Origin: Dugong dugon
Lineage: Eukaryota > Chordata > Mammalia > Sirenia > Dugongidae
Length of the DNA: 64,000 nt
Reading direction: 5' to 3'
Assembly: GCA_030035585.1 (NCBI GenBank)
Contig: CM057477.1
Coordinates: forward strand, 58,323,447 to 58,387,446
Below, in pieces: positions 35,137-45,280 of the stretch. The notes under the pieces are model-generated. The model searched no databases and was not told the DNA's origin. It was given only the letters and a program-made list of their open reading frames with translations. How positions within the stretch are numbered: the first letter of the stretch is position 1; each line of letters begins with the position of its first letter. The translations under genes and the position numbers were made by a program.

Positions 35137-35343
35137 AAACCAGTTGTCATGGAGTCCACTCCAACTCATGGCAACCCAATGTGCTTCAGAGTAGAACTAT
35201 GCTCCATAAGGATTCACTGGCTGATTTTTCACAAGTAGATCACCAGGCCTTTCTTCTGAAGCAACTCTGGGTGGGTTAGAACCATCAACCTTTCTTTTGG
35301 TTAGTAGCCAAGCTCGTTAGCCATTTGCTCCACTCAGGGACTC
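35137..35343 (-). mobile_element. AfroSINE, second subtype
   Basis: Minus-strand copy from 'aaaccagttgtcatggagtc' to 'tttgctccactcagggactc', preceded by a (CA)n-like run. Confidence 0.9.
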
Positions 35344-35639
35344 TTCTGTTATCAGAGGTCCTGGATTTTCAGGGCTTCTTCTAACACTTCATTGTCTATG
35401 CCATTATCCCCAAAAATCACTGGATTCCAATAGTCAGAATCCAAATAACATTTCTCAGTCTACCTCTTATATCTGGAAGCAAGACAAAATCCTCTGTCAA
35501 ACCATTAGTTCTTATTTTTAGCTAAAAACTTATGGCCATTGTTATGGATTGAATTGTGTCCCTTAAAAATATGTGGTGTAAATCCTAATCCATATACCTG
35601 TGGTTATAATTCCATTTAGGAATGGGTGTTCTTTCTTAA

Positions 35640-36021
35640 AAGGGTCCCTAGTGGTGCAGTGGCTAAGCGCTTCGCTGCTAACCAAAAGGTCAGTGGTTTG
35701 AACCCACCAGCTGCTCTGCGGGAGAAAGGTGTGGCAGTCTGCTTCTGTAAAGATTCCAAACCAAAAATCAAACCCATTGCCGTTGAGGCAATTCCAACTC
35801 ACAGCAACCCTAAAGGACAGAATAGAACTGCCCCATAGGGTTATCAAGGCTGTAATCTTTATGGAAGCAGACTGCCACATAGTTCTCCCATAGAGCTGCT
35901 GGTGAGTTTAAAGTGCAGACCCTGTGGTTAGTAGCCAAGAGCTTAACCCCACTTAACCACTGCACCATCAGGGCTCCTTGGAAACCCTATACAGCAGTTC
36001 TAGACTGTCCTACAGGGTAGC
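35640..36021 (+). mobile_element. AfroSINE (outer), 5' part, with an inverted AfroSINE inside
   Basis: The plus-strand SINE starts 'gggtccctagtggtgcagtg' and reaches 'ctgtaaagattcc' at about 35,757. It resumes at about 35,977 'ttggaaaccctatacagcag' and runs to the provirus border (gtagc at 36,017-36,021). Its last piece is on the far side of the provirus, at 43,654-43,690. Confidence 0.9.
35758..35976 (-). mobile_element. AfroSINE (inner), inverted within the outer SINE
   Basis: Nearly complete minus-strand copy: tail 'caaacccattgccgttgagg', middle 'gccccatagggttatcaagg', head 'ctgcaccatcagggctcc'. Together with the outer SINE it makes a long imperfect inverted repeat. Confidence 0.92.
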
Positions 36022-36532
36022 TGCCTTAGGTTAAGTTCTCTAGAGATGAAAAACTAGTGAAGTGTATATACATATACATAGAGAGAGATTCATCTCAAGG
36101 AAATGGCTCATGCAGTTGTAGAGATTGGCAAGTCCCAAGTCCATGGGTCAGGCGTCAAGCTGGAGGCTTCCCCCGACTCACTTAATTTCAGGAGCTAACG
36201 AACCCAAGATCAGCAGGTCAGACAGCAGCCCACTGGCTCAAGTAGCAAGAACCAGAGATCAGATGATGACAAGGGGGATGCAGGATCCAAAGTAAGCAAG
36301 CAAGCTTTGCCAGAACATCCATATATATGTTGGATGCAGGCCACACCCCCAAGTAAATTCTCCATACAACTGATTTGTTGATCACATCAGATCACACCAT
36401 GGAGGATGACTGCATCATCACATAACTGCCAAATTACATCATTACATAACTGCCAGACTACATCATCATGTAACTGCTAAACCGCTGAGAATCATGGCCC
36501 AGCCAAGTTGACACACAACCTTAACCATCATG
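36022..36532 (-). repeat. ERV-L 3' LTR (MLT2-like)
   Basis: About 511 bp. On the plus strand it runs from 'tgccttaggttaagttctct' to 'aaccttaaccatcatg'. It is alignable end to end with 43,153-43,653, including the 'agcaagcaagctttgccaga' and 'ggccacacccccaagtaaat' segments. Confidence 0.92.
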
Positions 36533-36533
36533 G

Positions 36534-36544
36534 TTCACCCCTTG
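36534..36544 (-). other. ERV-L polypurine tract
   Basis: On the minus strand CAAGGGGTGAA lies immediately upstream of the 3' LTR, the position where plus-strand DNA synthesis is primed in retroviruses. Confidence 0.7.
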
Positions 36545-36664
36545 TAAACTAGGCACCTATACACATCTCTTTAAATTATACACAATCTCTAAATAAAGAC
36601 AGTTACAAAGTCATACTTGAGCCTAACGTGATACAACTAACATGCGTGCAGCTGAAAACACACT

Positions 36665-36823
36665 CAAAAAACCCGCTGCCATCTAGTGGATTCTAGCTCA
36701 TAGTGACCCTATAGGCCAGAGTAGAACTGCCCCATAGAGTTTCCAAGGAGCACCTGGTGGATCTGACTGCCAACCTTTTGGTCAGCAGCCATAGCACTTA
36801 ACCACTAAGACACCAGGGTTTTC
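36665..36823 (-). mobile_element. AfroSINE inside the ERV-L
   Basis: 159-bp minus-strand SINE with a perfect 11-bp target duplication gaaaacacact (36,654-36,664 and 36,824-36,834). Confidence 0.95.
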
Positions 36824-36834
36824 GAAAACACACT

Positions 36835-37981
36835 AGCCTCATTTAAATCTTATATTTCATAAGAGACAAAAACAAAAATATTTGATGCACACACACAAAG
36901 AATAAATACTCATAACAATTACAGTTCTCATTTCTGCAATTGGTCACATGATCATAACTGGTATTTAGAACTACCTTCTTCCACCACCCATTCCATATTC
37001 TTCTTACCCTCAGCAAGCACCTCAGCTGATCATGGTTCTTTGCCTGGTGGAGTGACACAAATCTTCATTCCTGAAGGGTCTGGGCCATTAGTAGTCATGT
37101 GGAATTGGGTTGCTGTAGTTTTTCGTTTGCTTTAATCACAGGGCATGGTAGTACTAAGAGACGCCCTGTCATGGATTGAATTGTGTCCCCCAAAAATATG
37201 TGTATCAATTTGTCTATGCCATGATTCCCAGTATTGTGTGATTGTCCACCATTTTGTCATCTGATGTGATTTTCCTATGTGTTGTAAATCCTATCCCTAT
37301 GATGTTAATGAGATGGATTAACAGCAGTTATGTTGATAAGATCTACAAGATTAGATTGTGTCTCAGGTCAATCACTTTTCAGATATAAATGACAGAAGCG
37401 AGCAGAAAGACATGGGGACCTCATACCACCAAGAAAGCAGTGCTGGGAGAAGAGAGTGTCCTTTGGACCCGAGGTTCCTGCGTGGAGAAGCTCCTAGTCC
37501 AGGGAAAGATTGATGACAAGGACCTTCCTCCAGAGCTGACAGAGAGAGAAGGTCTTCCTCTGGAGCTAACACCCTGAATTTGGACTTGTAGCCTACTAGA
37601 CTGTGAAAGAATAAATTTCTCTTTGTTAAAGCCATCCACTTGTGGTATTTCTGTTATAGCAGCACTAGATAGCCAAGACACACCCTAAGGTTCTCCTGTA
37701 TTCCAGACATACACTTTTTACCTCCATTATGCAACATCAATCCAATTTCCTCTTAGTAGTCAGGGTCAGTCACACCAGCCAATATGGTAACTCCCTTCTT
37801 TGCCTGTTGATCCAGAGGTAAGAGGAGCCCAAAGTGGCTGGGTGGCATTCTTAACTTCCAGTTCAATGGAATCTGTTGTTTGTCTCCAGGTGGGAGCATT
37901 CCTCCATCTAGAACTAAGACCTCCAGACCAGCAGAGCATAGGCTCATGGAGACAGGAAGCAAAAATTTTGCAAGTGGGTCA
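36835..37981 (-). pseudogene. ERV-L dUTPase-like region, interrupted
   Basis: The 3' end of the ERV-L pol gene. Its upstream part is open at 37,753-37,998 on the minus strand and shows a dUTPase-like start (AKFLLPVSMSLCSAGLEVLV and LPPGDKQQIPLNWKLRM). ERV-L elements are known to carry a dUTPase domain after integrase. The region is split by the MaLR LTR at 37,167-37,680. The part between 37,161 and 36,835 is the C-terminal remainder, readable only in pieces with stops. Another LTR (37,987-38,457) separates it from integrase. Confidence 0.8.
37167..37680 (+). mobile_element. MaLR-type solo LTR inside the ERV-L
   Basis: 514 bp, tgtcatggattgaattgtgt to 'agcactagatagccaagaca', with 'gaataaatttctctttgtta' near the end. 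Target duplication cgccc (37,162-37,166) and caccc (37,681-37,685), differing by a single CpG-type change. Confidence 0.93.
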
Positions 37982-37986
37982 GTAGG

Positions 37987-38457
37987 TGTCTTAGTCATCT
38001 AGTGCTGCTATAACAGAAATATCACAAGTGGATGGCTTTAACAAAGAGAAATTTATTTCTTCTCAGTAAACAGGCTAAAAGTCCAAATTCAGGGCATCAG
38101 CTCCACGGGAAGGCTTTCTCTCTCCGTTTGCTTCTTCTCATCCGTGTTCCCCCAGACTGGGAGCTTCTCTGTGCAGGGATCCCAGGTCCAAAAGATGTGC
38201 TCTGCTCCTGGCACTGCTTTCTTGGTGGTATGGGGTCTCCCTGTCTTTCCGCTCACTTCTGTCTTTTGTATCCCAAGAGATTGCCTCAGGACACAATCCA
38301 ACCTCCTGACTCACTAACACAACTGCCGCCCATCCTCCCTCATTAACATCATAGAGGCAGGATTTACAACATACAGGAAAATCACACAATACCAGGAATC
38401 ACGGCCCAGTCAAACTGATACACACATTTTTGGGGGAACATAATTCAATCCATGACA
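37987..38457 (-). mobile_element. MaLR-type solo LTR inside the ERV-L
   Basis: 471 bp in the opposite orientation to its neighbour at 37,167. It has a perfect 5-bp duplication gtagg at 37,982-37,986 and 38,458-38,462. Both termini are intact (tgtcttagtcatctagtgct on the left, 'ttcaatccatgaca' on the right). Confidence 0.94.
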
Positions 38458-38462
38458 GTAGG

Positions 38463-39060
38463 AGTAATAGTGAGTGGTAACACTCCCATCTCTACCCCTA
38501 AATTCCTGGAACCATGAATCCTGGCTCTTGGAGAAATAGCACCATATATTAAAAACTGGTTTAGAGCATATACAGCTTCTTAGAGAACACTACCCCAACC
38601 CTGCAAAGTATTGACACCTAGCTGACTCCATAATTGTGTCTTTTGAAGGCCATTTCATCGTTCTATCAAGCCAACTGCTTCAGGATAATGGGGAATGTGG
38701 TAACGCCAGTGAATTCCATGAGCATGGAACCATTGCCATATTTCATTTGCTATGAAGTGAGTCCCTTGATCCGAGGTGATGCTGTGTGGGATACCATGAC
38801 AGTGGATAAGGCGTTTTGTGAGTCCACCGATGGTAGTTTTGGCAGAGACACTGCGTGCAGGGAAGGCAAATCTGTATCCACAGTAACTGTCCACTATAAG
38901 AGTGAAATACTGCCTTTTCCATGATGCAAGGAGTAAAATGTAATCAACCCGCCACCAGGTTGCTGACTGATCGCCTGCAAGAATGGTGCCATATCGGGGA
39001 CTCAGTGTTGGTCTCCACTGCTGGCAGACTGGGCACTCAGCAGTGGCTGTAGCCAAGATG
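38463..39060 (-). pseudogene. ERV-L integrase, decayed
   Basis: Retroviral integrase joins viral DNA to the host genome. The minus-strand frame at 38,655-39,056 shows the end of the zinc-binding part (CPVCQQW), then the core: VDYI with the first catalytic Asp, SDQGTHF with the second, and PEAVGLIER with the catalytic Glu. So the DDE triad can still be read. The N-terminal zinc region is partly lost, and the C-terminal part runs into the LTR at 38,457. Confidence 0.9.
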
Positions 39061-40110
39061 GCCTTAGTGAGCAGAAGTCCATATTGCTGACTCTATCCAT
39101 TGCTTACATCCCTGCCACCATGGTCACTTTGTTCTTGAGCCTATTGAACAATAATGGGAGTGCCTGGGGAAAGAGGATGACTGGTTTCCACAGAACATGT
39201 CAACTTATCCACTTGACTGTTAAAATCCTCCTCTGCTGAGGTCACCCTTTGGTGAGCATTCACAGGAGACACAAATATCTTTACTTCTTTCATCCATTCA
39301 AAGAGGACTATTCACATACATTTTCCCCATACCTCCTTGTCTCCAGTTTTCCAATCATGTTCTTTCCAAGTCCCTGATCATCCAGTCAACTCTTTGGCTG
39401 TAGTCCATGAATTAGTATACTACTGCACATCTGGCCATTTCTCCTTCCAAGCAAAATGAACAACCAGGTGCACTGCTCGAAGTTCTGCCCATTGGGAGAA
39501 TTTTCCCTCATTATTGTCCCAGAAAGGGGCTACAGTGCTACTGCTGTCTGCTTTTCAAGTGGGGCCTGCATTTCATGCAGAATCATCTATAAACCGGGCA
39601 CGAGTTTTCTCTTCCTCAGTCAACTGATCATAGGAAACTCCCCATGAGGCCATATGTGCAGATTGGGAGAGGGCAGGTAATGCGAAAGGAATGGATATCT
39701 TGGGCATTTGGGCCACTTCCTCATGCAACTTACTTTGTGCCTTCAGGTCCTACTTAGGCCTGACCTCATATATACCACTTACATTTAATGATGGAGTGTT
39801 GCTATGCATGTCTGACTTTATGACTCTGTTGGTCAGACAACACCCAGATCATGATGGGCAGCTCAGGCTACATGGTGACTTGGTGGCCCATGGTTAAGCA
39901 TTCAGTCTCTATTAGGGCCCAGTAATCAAAAGGAGAGTAGTTATCTGAAGAGAATGACAGGGCTTTGCTCCAAAATCCTAAGGGTCTGCACTGTGATTCA
40001 CCAACAGGGGCCTGCCAAAGACTCCAAACTGTATCTCTATCTGCCACTGACATTTCAAGTATCATTGGATCAGCCAGATCATATGGCCCAAATGACAAGG
40101 CAGCTTACAC
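39061..40110 (-). pseudogene. ERV-L RNase H and connection region, decayed
   Basis: The minus-strand frame at 39,868-40,098 contains PLGFWSKALSFSSDNYSPFDYWALIETE, an RNase H-like segment where the catalytic Glu is expected. The rest toward integrase is scattered over frames with stops. Confidence 0.75.
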
Positions 40111-40379
40111 AGCAGCCTGAACCTGCTGCACAGCCTTCTCTTATTCTGGGCCGCACTCAAAACTAGCAGCTTTTCGAGTCACTTGATAAATAGGCTGGAT
40201 AGCATACCCAAATGAGGCCTATGTTGCCCCCAAAATCCAAAGAGGCCCACCAAGGATTATACCTCCTTTTTAGTTGTAGGAGGGGCCAGATGCAACAATT
40301 TATTCTTTACTTTAGAAGGAATATCTCGACATGTCCCCCACCACTGAACTCCTAGAAATTTCACTGAGGTGGAAGGCAC

Positions 40380-41095
40380 ATGAATTTTTGTGAGATTAAT
40401 TTCTCACCCTCTAGCATGCAAATGTTTTACCAATAAGTCTAGAGTCATTGACACTTCTTCCTTACTAGGTCCAATCAGCATAATGTCATCAATGTAATGG
40501 ACCAGTGTAACATCTTGCGGAAGTGAAAGGCAATCAAGGTCCTTGTGGACTACATTATGACATAGGGCTGGAGAGTTGATATTCCGCTGAGATAGGTCAG
40601 TTAAAGTATATTGCTGGTCTTGCCAGCTGAAGGCGAACTTCTTCTGGTGTTCCTTTGAAACCAGAATCAAGAAAATGGCATTGACCAGATCAATAGCTAC
40701 CTACCAGGTACCAGGAGATGTATTAATTTTCTCAAGCAATGAAGCCACATCTGAAACAGCAGCTGCAATTGAAGTCACCACTTGGTTAAGTTTACAATAA
40801 TCCACTGTCATTCTCCAAGATCCATCTGTTTTTTGCGTTGGCATTGAATGGAGATATGGTGCGAATCACCACCCCTGCATTCTTCAAGTCCTTTATGGTG
40901 GCACTAATCTCTGCAATCCCTCCAGTATTGCGGTATTGCTTTTGTTTTACTATTTTCCTAGGTAGGGGCAATTCTAAATGGCTTCCACTTGGCTTTTCCT
41001 ACCATAATAGTCCTTACTTCACATGTCAGGGATCCAAAGTAGGGGTTCTGCCAGATACTGAGTGTGTCTATTCCCATTATGCATTCTGAAATTGG
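40380..41095 (-). pseudogene. ERV-L reverse transcriptase, decayed
   Basis: The minus-strand frame at 40,404-40,670 carries the RT catalytic YIDD box (LVHYIDDIMLIGPS) preceded by FAFSWQDQQYTLTDLSQ. The earlier palm and finger segments (40,680-41,090) are readable only across stops and frameshifts. Confidence 0.88.
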
Positions 41096-41099
41096 GGAA

Positions 41100-41560
41100 A
41101 TCACTACAAGATGGGTTCAGGGACCCACTGGACCCACTGTGAGATGGATCTGAGCTAAGACCTCATTAATAACCTGACCTCTATACATCCCTACTCTCAC
41201 TAGTGGGCCACAGTGATGTTTTGGGTCTCCTGGAATTAGTATCAGTTCAGAGCCAGTATCCAGTAATCTCCAAAAAGTCTGATTATTTCCTTTTTCCCAG
41301 TGAACAGCCACTCTTGTGAAAGGCCATAGATCCCTTTGGGGAAGGCTGGGAGAAAGATTAACAGTATAAATTTTTGGCAGTGTAGTGGGTTCTTGATTAA
41401 AGGACCATAATGCTCTATTCTGGCGATTCGAGTTAGACTACCATTCCCTTGACCTAGAATTCTTCTGCCTGCACAGTTCAAGTAAATATTTAGTAGATTT
41501 CCCATCTATTTCACTCCTAGGGAAACCATGACTAAGTAGCTAACACCATAAGTCTGTAAG
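41100..41560 (-). pseudogene. ERV-L protease, decayed
   Basis: Aspartic protease of the pol polyprotein. The minus-strand frame 41,117-41,311 contains LLDTGSELILIPG, the active-site motif. The sequence on both sides is frame-shifted. Confidence 0.82.
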
Positions 41561-43120
41561 AGTCAGACTATTCTGTTTACTATTTTGACTTCACTGTCCA
41601 TTATGGTAACCATGCTCACCTTGTCTTTGTTGATTGAGTGCCACAACTTGGCCTCTACCACCACGGGGTCCAATAAGCCCCATTGTATTTAGGTGTCTTA
41701 ATTCAGTTAGGGCAGTTCCCACTGTCAAGTCTGACTTGCATAAAATAACAATCACAGCAGTCTTCAAGGATTCTGAGGCTCCCTTCACAAATTTGTTCCT
41801 CACCATTGTGGTAAAAGATATGTCCTCTGGACACTCCATGGGTGGGTCTGTGGGTCTGACCTGATAATTCCACTCTAACATGCCAATTTCCCTAAGCCTT
41901 TGGATACCTTTTTCTACAGTATACCAAGGCAGGTCTGGTACTTCAACTTGATTTAGTGTAGGCATTCCATGCTTCAGCAACCCAATCAAATAAACTACTA
42001 GATCCTTTCCAAACCTCTCAAGCTGAAACACTGAATGAAGAATCTGTGCTTAGTGGACTCATACCAATAAACTCAGACTGATCCAATTTTATGTTCCTTG
42101 CACCATTATCCCACACCCTTAATAGCCATTCCCACAATATTCCCCAGGTTTCTGTTTTACAAATTAGAAAAGTCAAGCAGTTCTTTTGGGGTGTAGTGTA
42201 CCTACTCCTGGGTCACACTTTGTACTTCACCTTTTCGGGCTTGCTGGGACTAAAGTCTAGTTATAGATCTAGAAGCAAGAATGGGTGGTGAGTGTGGGTC
42301 CTGGAAACATTCAGGAGTGTCTTGTAAGGCATCTACCTCAGGCGATACCCCAGGCAATGCTCCAGGCATTGCCTCAGATGGTATTTCAGACAAGGACTCT
42401 TCAGGCACAGCTGGGTTGCTCATCCAATGTGGATGGGAGGGATAATTGTTTTACTGGGTAGAGTGGCTTAATAGACAAGATTGTGTGATCTCTTCAGATG
42501 GGAGAGTAAGAGGGCTGGTTCTGTTGGAAGGATTGATTCAATGGAATTTAGGGGCTCAATGTCTCTAGCTTCCTGATTATCTGCCCATATATCCCCATCC
42601 CAAATTTTAGGACCCCATTTCTTCCCAATCAATGCCCTCAGTTTAATGCCATACACCATTCGAGGTTGGGAATTCAATTGGCATTGTAATTCAGCCACTC
42701 TTATGATAAGACTTTAGGTTTGGTTTTTGGCAGTATCAGCTCTGTTACTACAAGAAATAAGTCTATCTTTTAGGGCACAAGTGACAATTTTGAGGTCTTT
42801 TATGCAGCACTTGAGCTGTGACTCTAAAGCCCTGAACTCATCCTTTCTTTCACCACTTTGACTAGTGAAAGTAGGACTGACCAAACAGCTTCCCTATACT
42901 TCTCATTCTGACAAAATTGTAGAAAAGTACCAAACATGCAATCATCCAGAGCCTCACTTCTCACCAATACTTGATCTATTGGTGATGATATTTTGCGTAT
43001 TAATATTAACACCTCACACCATGGATTAGCAGCACCCTCTTTACTACTGGAGGCAGAGTCATCAGTGCCTTTAAAACTAGTCAGACTTGAGAACCAATTT
43101 AGAAAACTTATCCTTATGAT
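41561..43120 (-). pseudogene. ERV-L gag, decayed
   Basis: Structural polyprotein region between the primer site and protease. Three open pieces on the minus strand (42,824-43,012; 42,468-42,698; 41,591-42,031) are collinear. The last one has a capsid-like stretch (FTTMVRNKFVKGASESLKTAV and TALTELRHLNTMG). No zinc knuckle is evident. Assigned mainly by position and by similarity in style to ERV-L gag. Confidence 0.7.
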
Positions 43121-43133
43121 TTTGTTTCTCTAG

Positions 43134-43150
43134 AACCACTCTTGGTACAA
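43134..43150 (-). other. ERV-L primer binding site (tRNA-Leu type)
   Basis: The minus strand reads TTGTACCAAGAGTGGTT two bases after the 5' LTR. It matches 12 of 17 positions of the complement of a tRNA-Leu 3' end, the primer known for ERV-L. Confidence 0.65.
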
Positions 43151-43152
43151 AA

Positions 43153-43653
43153 CATCTTAGGCTGTTTTCTCTAGAGAAGCAAAACCAGTGAAGCATATAT
43201 ACATAGATATAGAGAAAGAGAGAGAGAGAGATTTATCTCAAAGAAATGGCTCACATGGTTGTAGAGGATGGCAAGTCCCAAGTCTGTGTGTGAGGCATCA
43301 GGCTGGAGGCTATTCCGACTCATGTAGCTTCAAGGGCTGACAAACCCAAGACTGGTAGGTTGAATGGCAGGCAACTGGCCCAAGAACCAAGAACCAAAGG
43401 TCAGATGATGTCAAGCTAGATACAGGATCGAGAGCAAGCAAGCAAGCAAGTTTTGCCAGAATGTCCATATACATATTAGATGCAGGTCACACCCCCAAGA
43501 AAACTCCCCTTACAACTGATTGGCTAATAACATCAGGTCATATCATGCAGGATGACTAAATAATCATATAACTGCTAAATTACATCATCACGTAACTCCC
43601 AAACCATTGAGAATATGGGCCAGCGAAGTTGACACACAACCTTAACCATCACA
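43153..43653 (-). repeat. ERV-L 5' LTR (MLT2-like)
   Basis: About 501 bp, alignable with 36,022-36,532. It contains a GA-rich simple run near 43,210 (gaaagagagagagagagag) and ends on the plus strand at 'cttaaccatcaca'. The first two plus-strand bases are ca rather than tg, a decayed terminus. Confidence 0.92.
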
Positions 43654-43690
43654 GTCACTATGAGACAAATCAACTCAGTGGCAACGGGTT
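43654..43690 (+). mobile_element. AfroSINE (outer), 3' part after the provirus
   Basis: 'gtcactatgagacaaatcaa' then 'ctcagtggcaacgggtttt' is the AfroSINE tail that continues the copy begun at 35,640. The SINE is flanked by 'ttctttctta' (left, about 35,629) and 'ttctttgtta' (right, about 43,691), a likely target duplication. Confidence 0.88.
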
Positions 43691-44139
43691 TTTCTTTGTT
43701 ATGTTAATGAGGCAACATTAGTGTAGGGTGTGTCTTGAGTCTAACTCTTTTGAGATATAAAAAGAGATTAAGTAAGCAGAGATGGGGGAAGATAGATACC
43801 ACACCACAGGAAGATTGCCAAGGGATCAAAGAACAAGAACCTTCCCCCAGAGCTGACAGAGAGAGAAAGACTTCCCCTAGAGCCAGCGCCCTGAATTCAG
43901 ACTCTAGTCTTCTAAACTGTGAGAAAATAAACTTCTGTTCATTAAAGCCACCTACCTGTGGTATTTCTGTTATAGCTGCACCAGATAACTGAGACAGCCA
44001 CTAAACGCATGAGTCGCTCGTACCATAAGGTGACTGAAAATTCATAATTCTGCAAAGGCAATTAGCAAAAGCACGAGCCTTTCAGCCAGGTTTTCTGAAC
44101 TATGACTTGGCAAATGTTTTCAATGACCCGTACACTGCT

Positions 44140-44475
44140 TTTCTTTTTCATTTATTAATTTAGTATGCACCCATCCAATGAACAGCAGTGAATAAAACAC
44201 AGTCCCGACTTTCCGGAGCTTCCATGGCAGTCTGGTGGGGAAAGCAGACAAATAAACAGAAAAAGAGGCAACTGGGGAAGTGACCAGAGCCTCAAATGTG
44301 CTTCAAAGGAGTTTGGACTTTACTGTGATGGCACTCAGAGCCACTGCAGAGTCTCATGCAGAGACATGAGGGGATCCAATTTGCATTTTAGAAAAACTCT
44401 CACTGCAATGCAAAGAGATGAAACGGGGCAAGCCTGGAGGGATGGAGGCAGATAGCTAGGAGGTTCTTGAGTCAC
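44140..44475 (-). repeat. L2 3' region (antisense)
   Basis: 'ccatccaatgaacagcagtg' then 'ggaaagcagacaaataaaca' and 'ggagtttggactttactgtg' fit the reverse complement of the L2 3' region. Confidence 0.65.
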
Positions 44476-44613
44476 CCCAAGGATTACTGTCACATAAAGC
44501 TACGTTGAGAAGGATTTGAGTCATTGAGAGTAGAAGCATAAGACAGAGCTGACAAGCCAAGAAATAACCCCTTGCACGGAAAAAATAAAGTACGCTGCAG
44601 CTTGAAAATTAAC

Positions 44614-44678
44614 CTACCTATAGGGTCGCTGTGAGTCAGAATTGACTCGATGGCAGTGGGTTTGGTTTTTTTGGTTTC
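44614..44678 (+). mobile_element. AfroSINE 3' tail fragment
   Basis: 'ctatagggtcgctgtgagtc' and 'aattgactcgatggcagtgg' plus a T-rich end. The head is absent. Confidence 0.85.
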
Positions 44679-44692
44679 ATGTGGACCTGCAA

Positions 44693-44898
44693 GGAGCACT
44701 GGTGGTGCAATGGTTAAACACTCAGCTGCTAACTGAAAGGTCGGAGGTTTGAACTCATCAGCAGCTCCAAGGGGAAAAAGATGTCATAGTCTGCTTCCAT
44801 AAAGATTATAGTCTTGGAAACGCTATAGGGCAGTTCTACTCTGCCTATAGGGTCGCTATGTGTCAGAATACACTCTGTGGCAATAGGTTTGGTTTTGG
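44693..44898 (+). mobile_element. AfroSINE
   Basis: Complete copy starting 'ggagcactggtggtgcaatg'. The word atgtgga occurs at about 44,679 and 44,899 as a probable target duplication. Confidence 0.92.
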
Positions 44899-44954
44899 AT
44901 GTGGATGTAATAAACTAAAAAGACTCAAAATTGTCTAAGTTAAAGAGAAAAGGG

Positions 44955-45280
44955 GGCAGTGGTGGTTCAGTGATAGAATTCTCACCTTCATGCAAGAGAC
45001 TCAGGTTCAATTTCTGTTCAGTGCACCTCATTGGAGGCTTACATGTTGCTATGGATGTTGAACAGATTTCAGTGAAGCTTCCAGACTAAGATGAACCAGA
45101 AAGAAAGGCCTGGAGATTTACTTCCAAAAATCAACCAATTAAAACCCTATGGATCACAATATTCCAACCCACAACCAATGATGGGGATGGTGCAGGGCCA
45201 GGCAGCGTTTAGTTCTGATGTGCATGAGGTCACCATGAGTCGGGAGCCGACTTGATGGCAGCTAACAAAAACAACAAAGG
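44955..45280 (+). mobile_element. SINE with tRNA-Gly head and RTE tail
   Basis: The first 70 bases resemble tRNA-Gly (GCC): 'ggtggttcagtgatagaatt' includes an A-box-like element, and ggttcaatttc at 45,004-45,014 is the B box. The end 'gggagccgacttgatggcag' with a (caa)n-like tail is the RTE tail. This differs from the common AfroSINE head. It is a retroposon, not a tRNA gene, because the tRNA part is mutated and fused to the tail. Confidence 0.85.

Larger units (their letters stand above)
36022..43653 (-). mobile_element. ERV-L provirus, complete but inactive
   Basis: An endogenous retrovirus of class III (ERV-L) on the minus strand, 7.6 kb including later insertions. It has two LTRs (43,153-43,653 and 36,022-36,532), a tRNA-Leu-type primer binding site, gag, protease, RT, RNase H, integrase and a dUTPase-like region in that order, and a polypurine tract. 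No envelope gene is seen, as usual for ERV-L. It carries a 5-bp target duplication, gtagc (36,017-36,021) and gtcac (43,654-43,658), each one change away from the gtcgc expected in the AfroSINE it landed in. All genes are riddled with stops and frameshifts. The LTRs differ at roughly one base in five or six over the first 150 bases compared by eye. Confidence 0.93.
35540..43996 (+). mobile_element. MaLR-type LTR split by about 8 kb of later insertions
   Basis: The left part is 35,540 to about 35,635 (tgttatggattgaattgtgt ... ggaatgggtgttc). The right part is about 43,690-43,996 ('gttatgttaatgaggcaaca' through 'ccagataactgagaca'). The two pieces join at the expected place for this LTR type. 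Flanking 5-bp repeats are gccat (35,535-35,539) and gccac (43,997-44,001), 4 of 5 matching across 8.4 kb. Everything between is later insertions: an AfroSINE, a second inverted AfroSINE, and an ERV-L provirus. Confidence 0.88.

Noticed and set aside
44955-45025. Possible tRNA-Gly gene
   Set aside because: The tRNA-like part has mutated stems and is fused to a SINE body and RTE tail, so it is a retroposon head.
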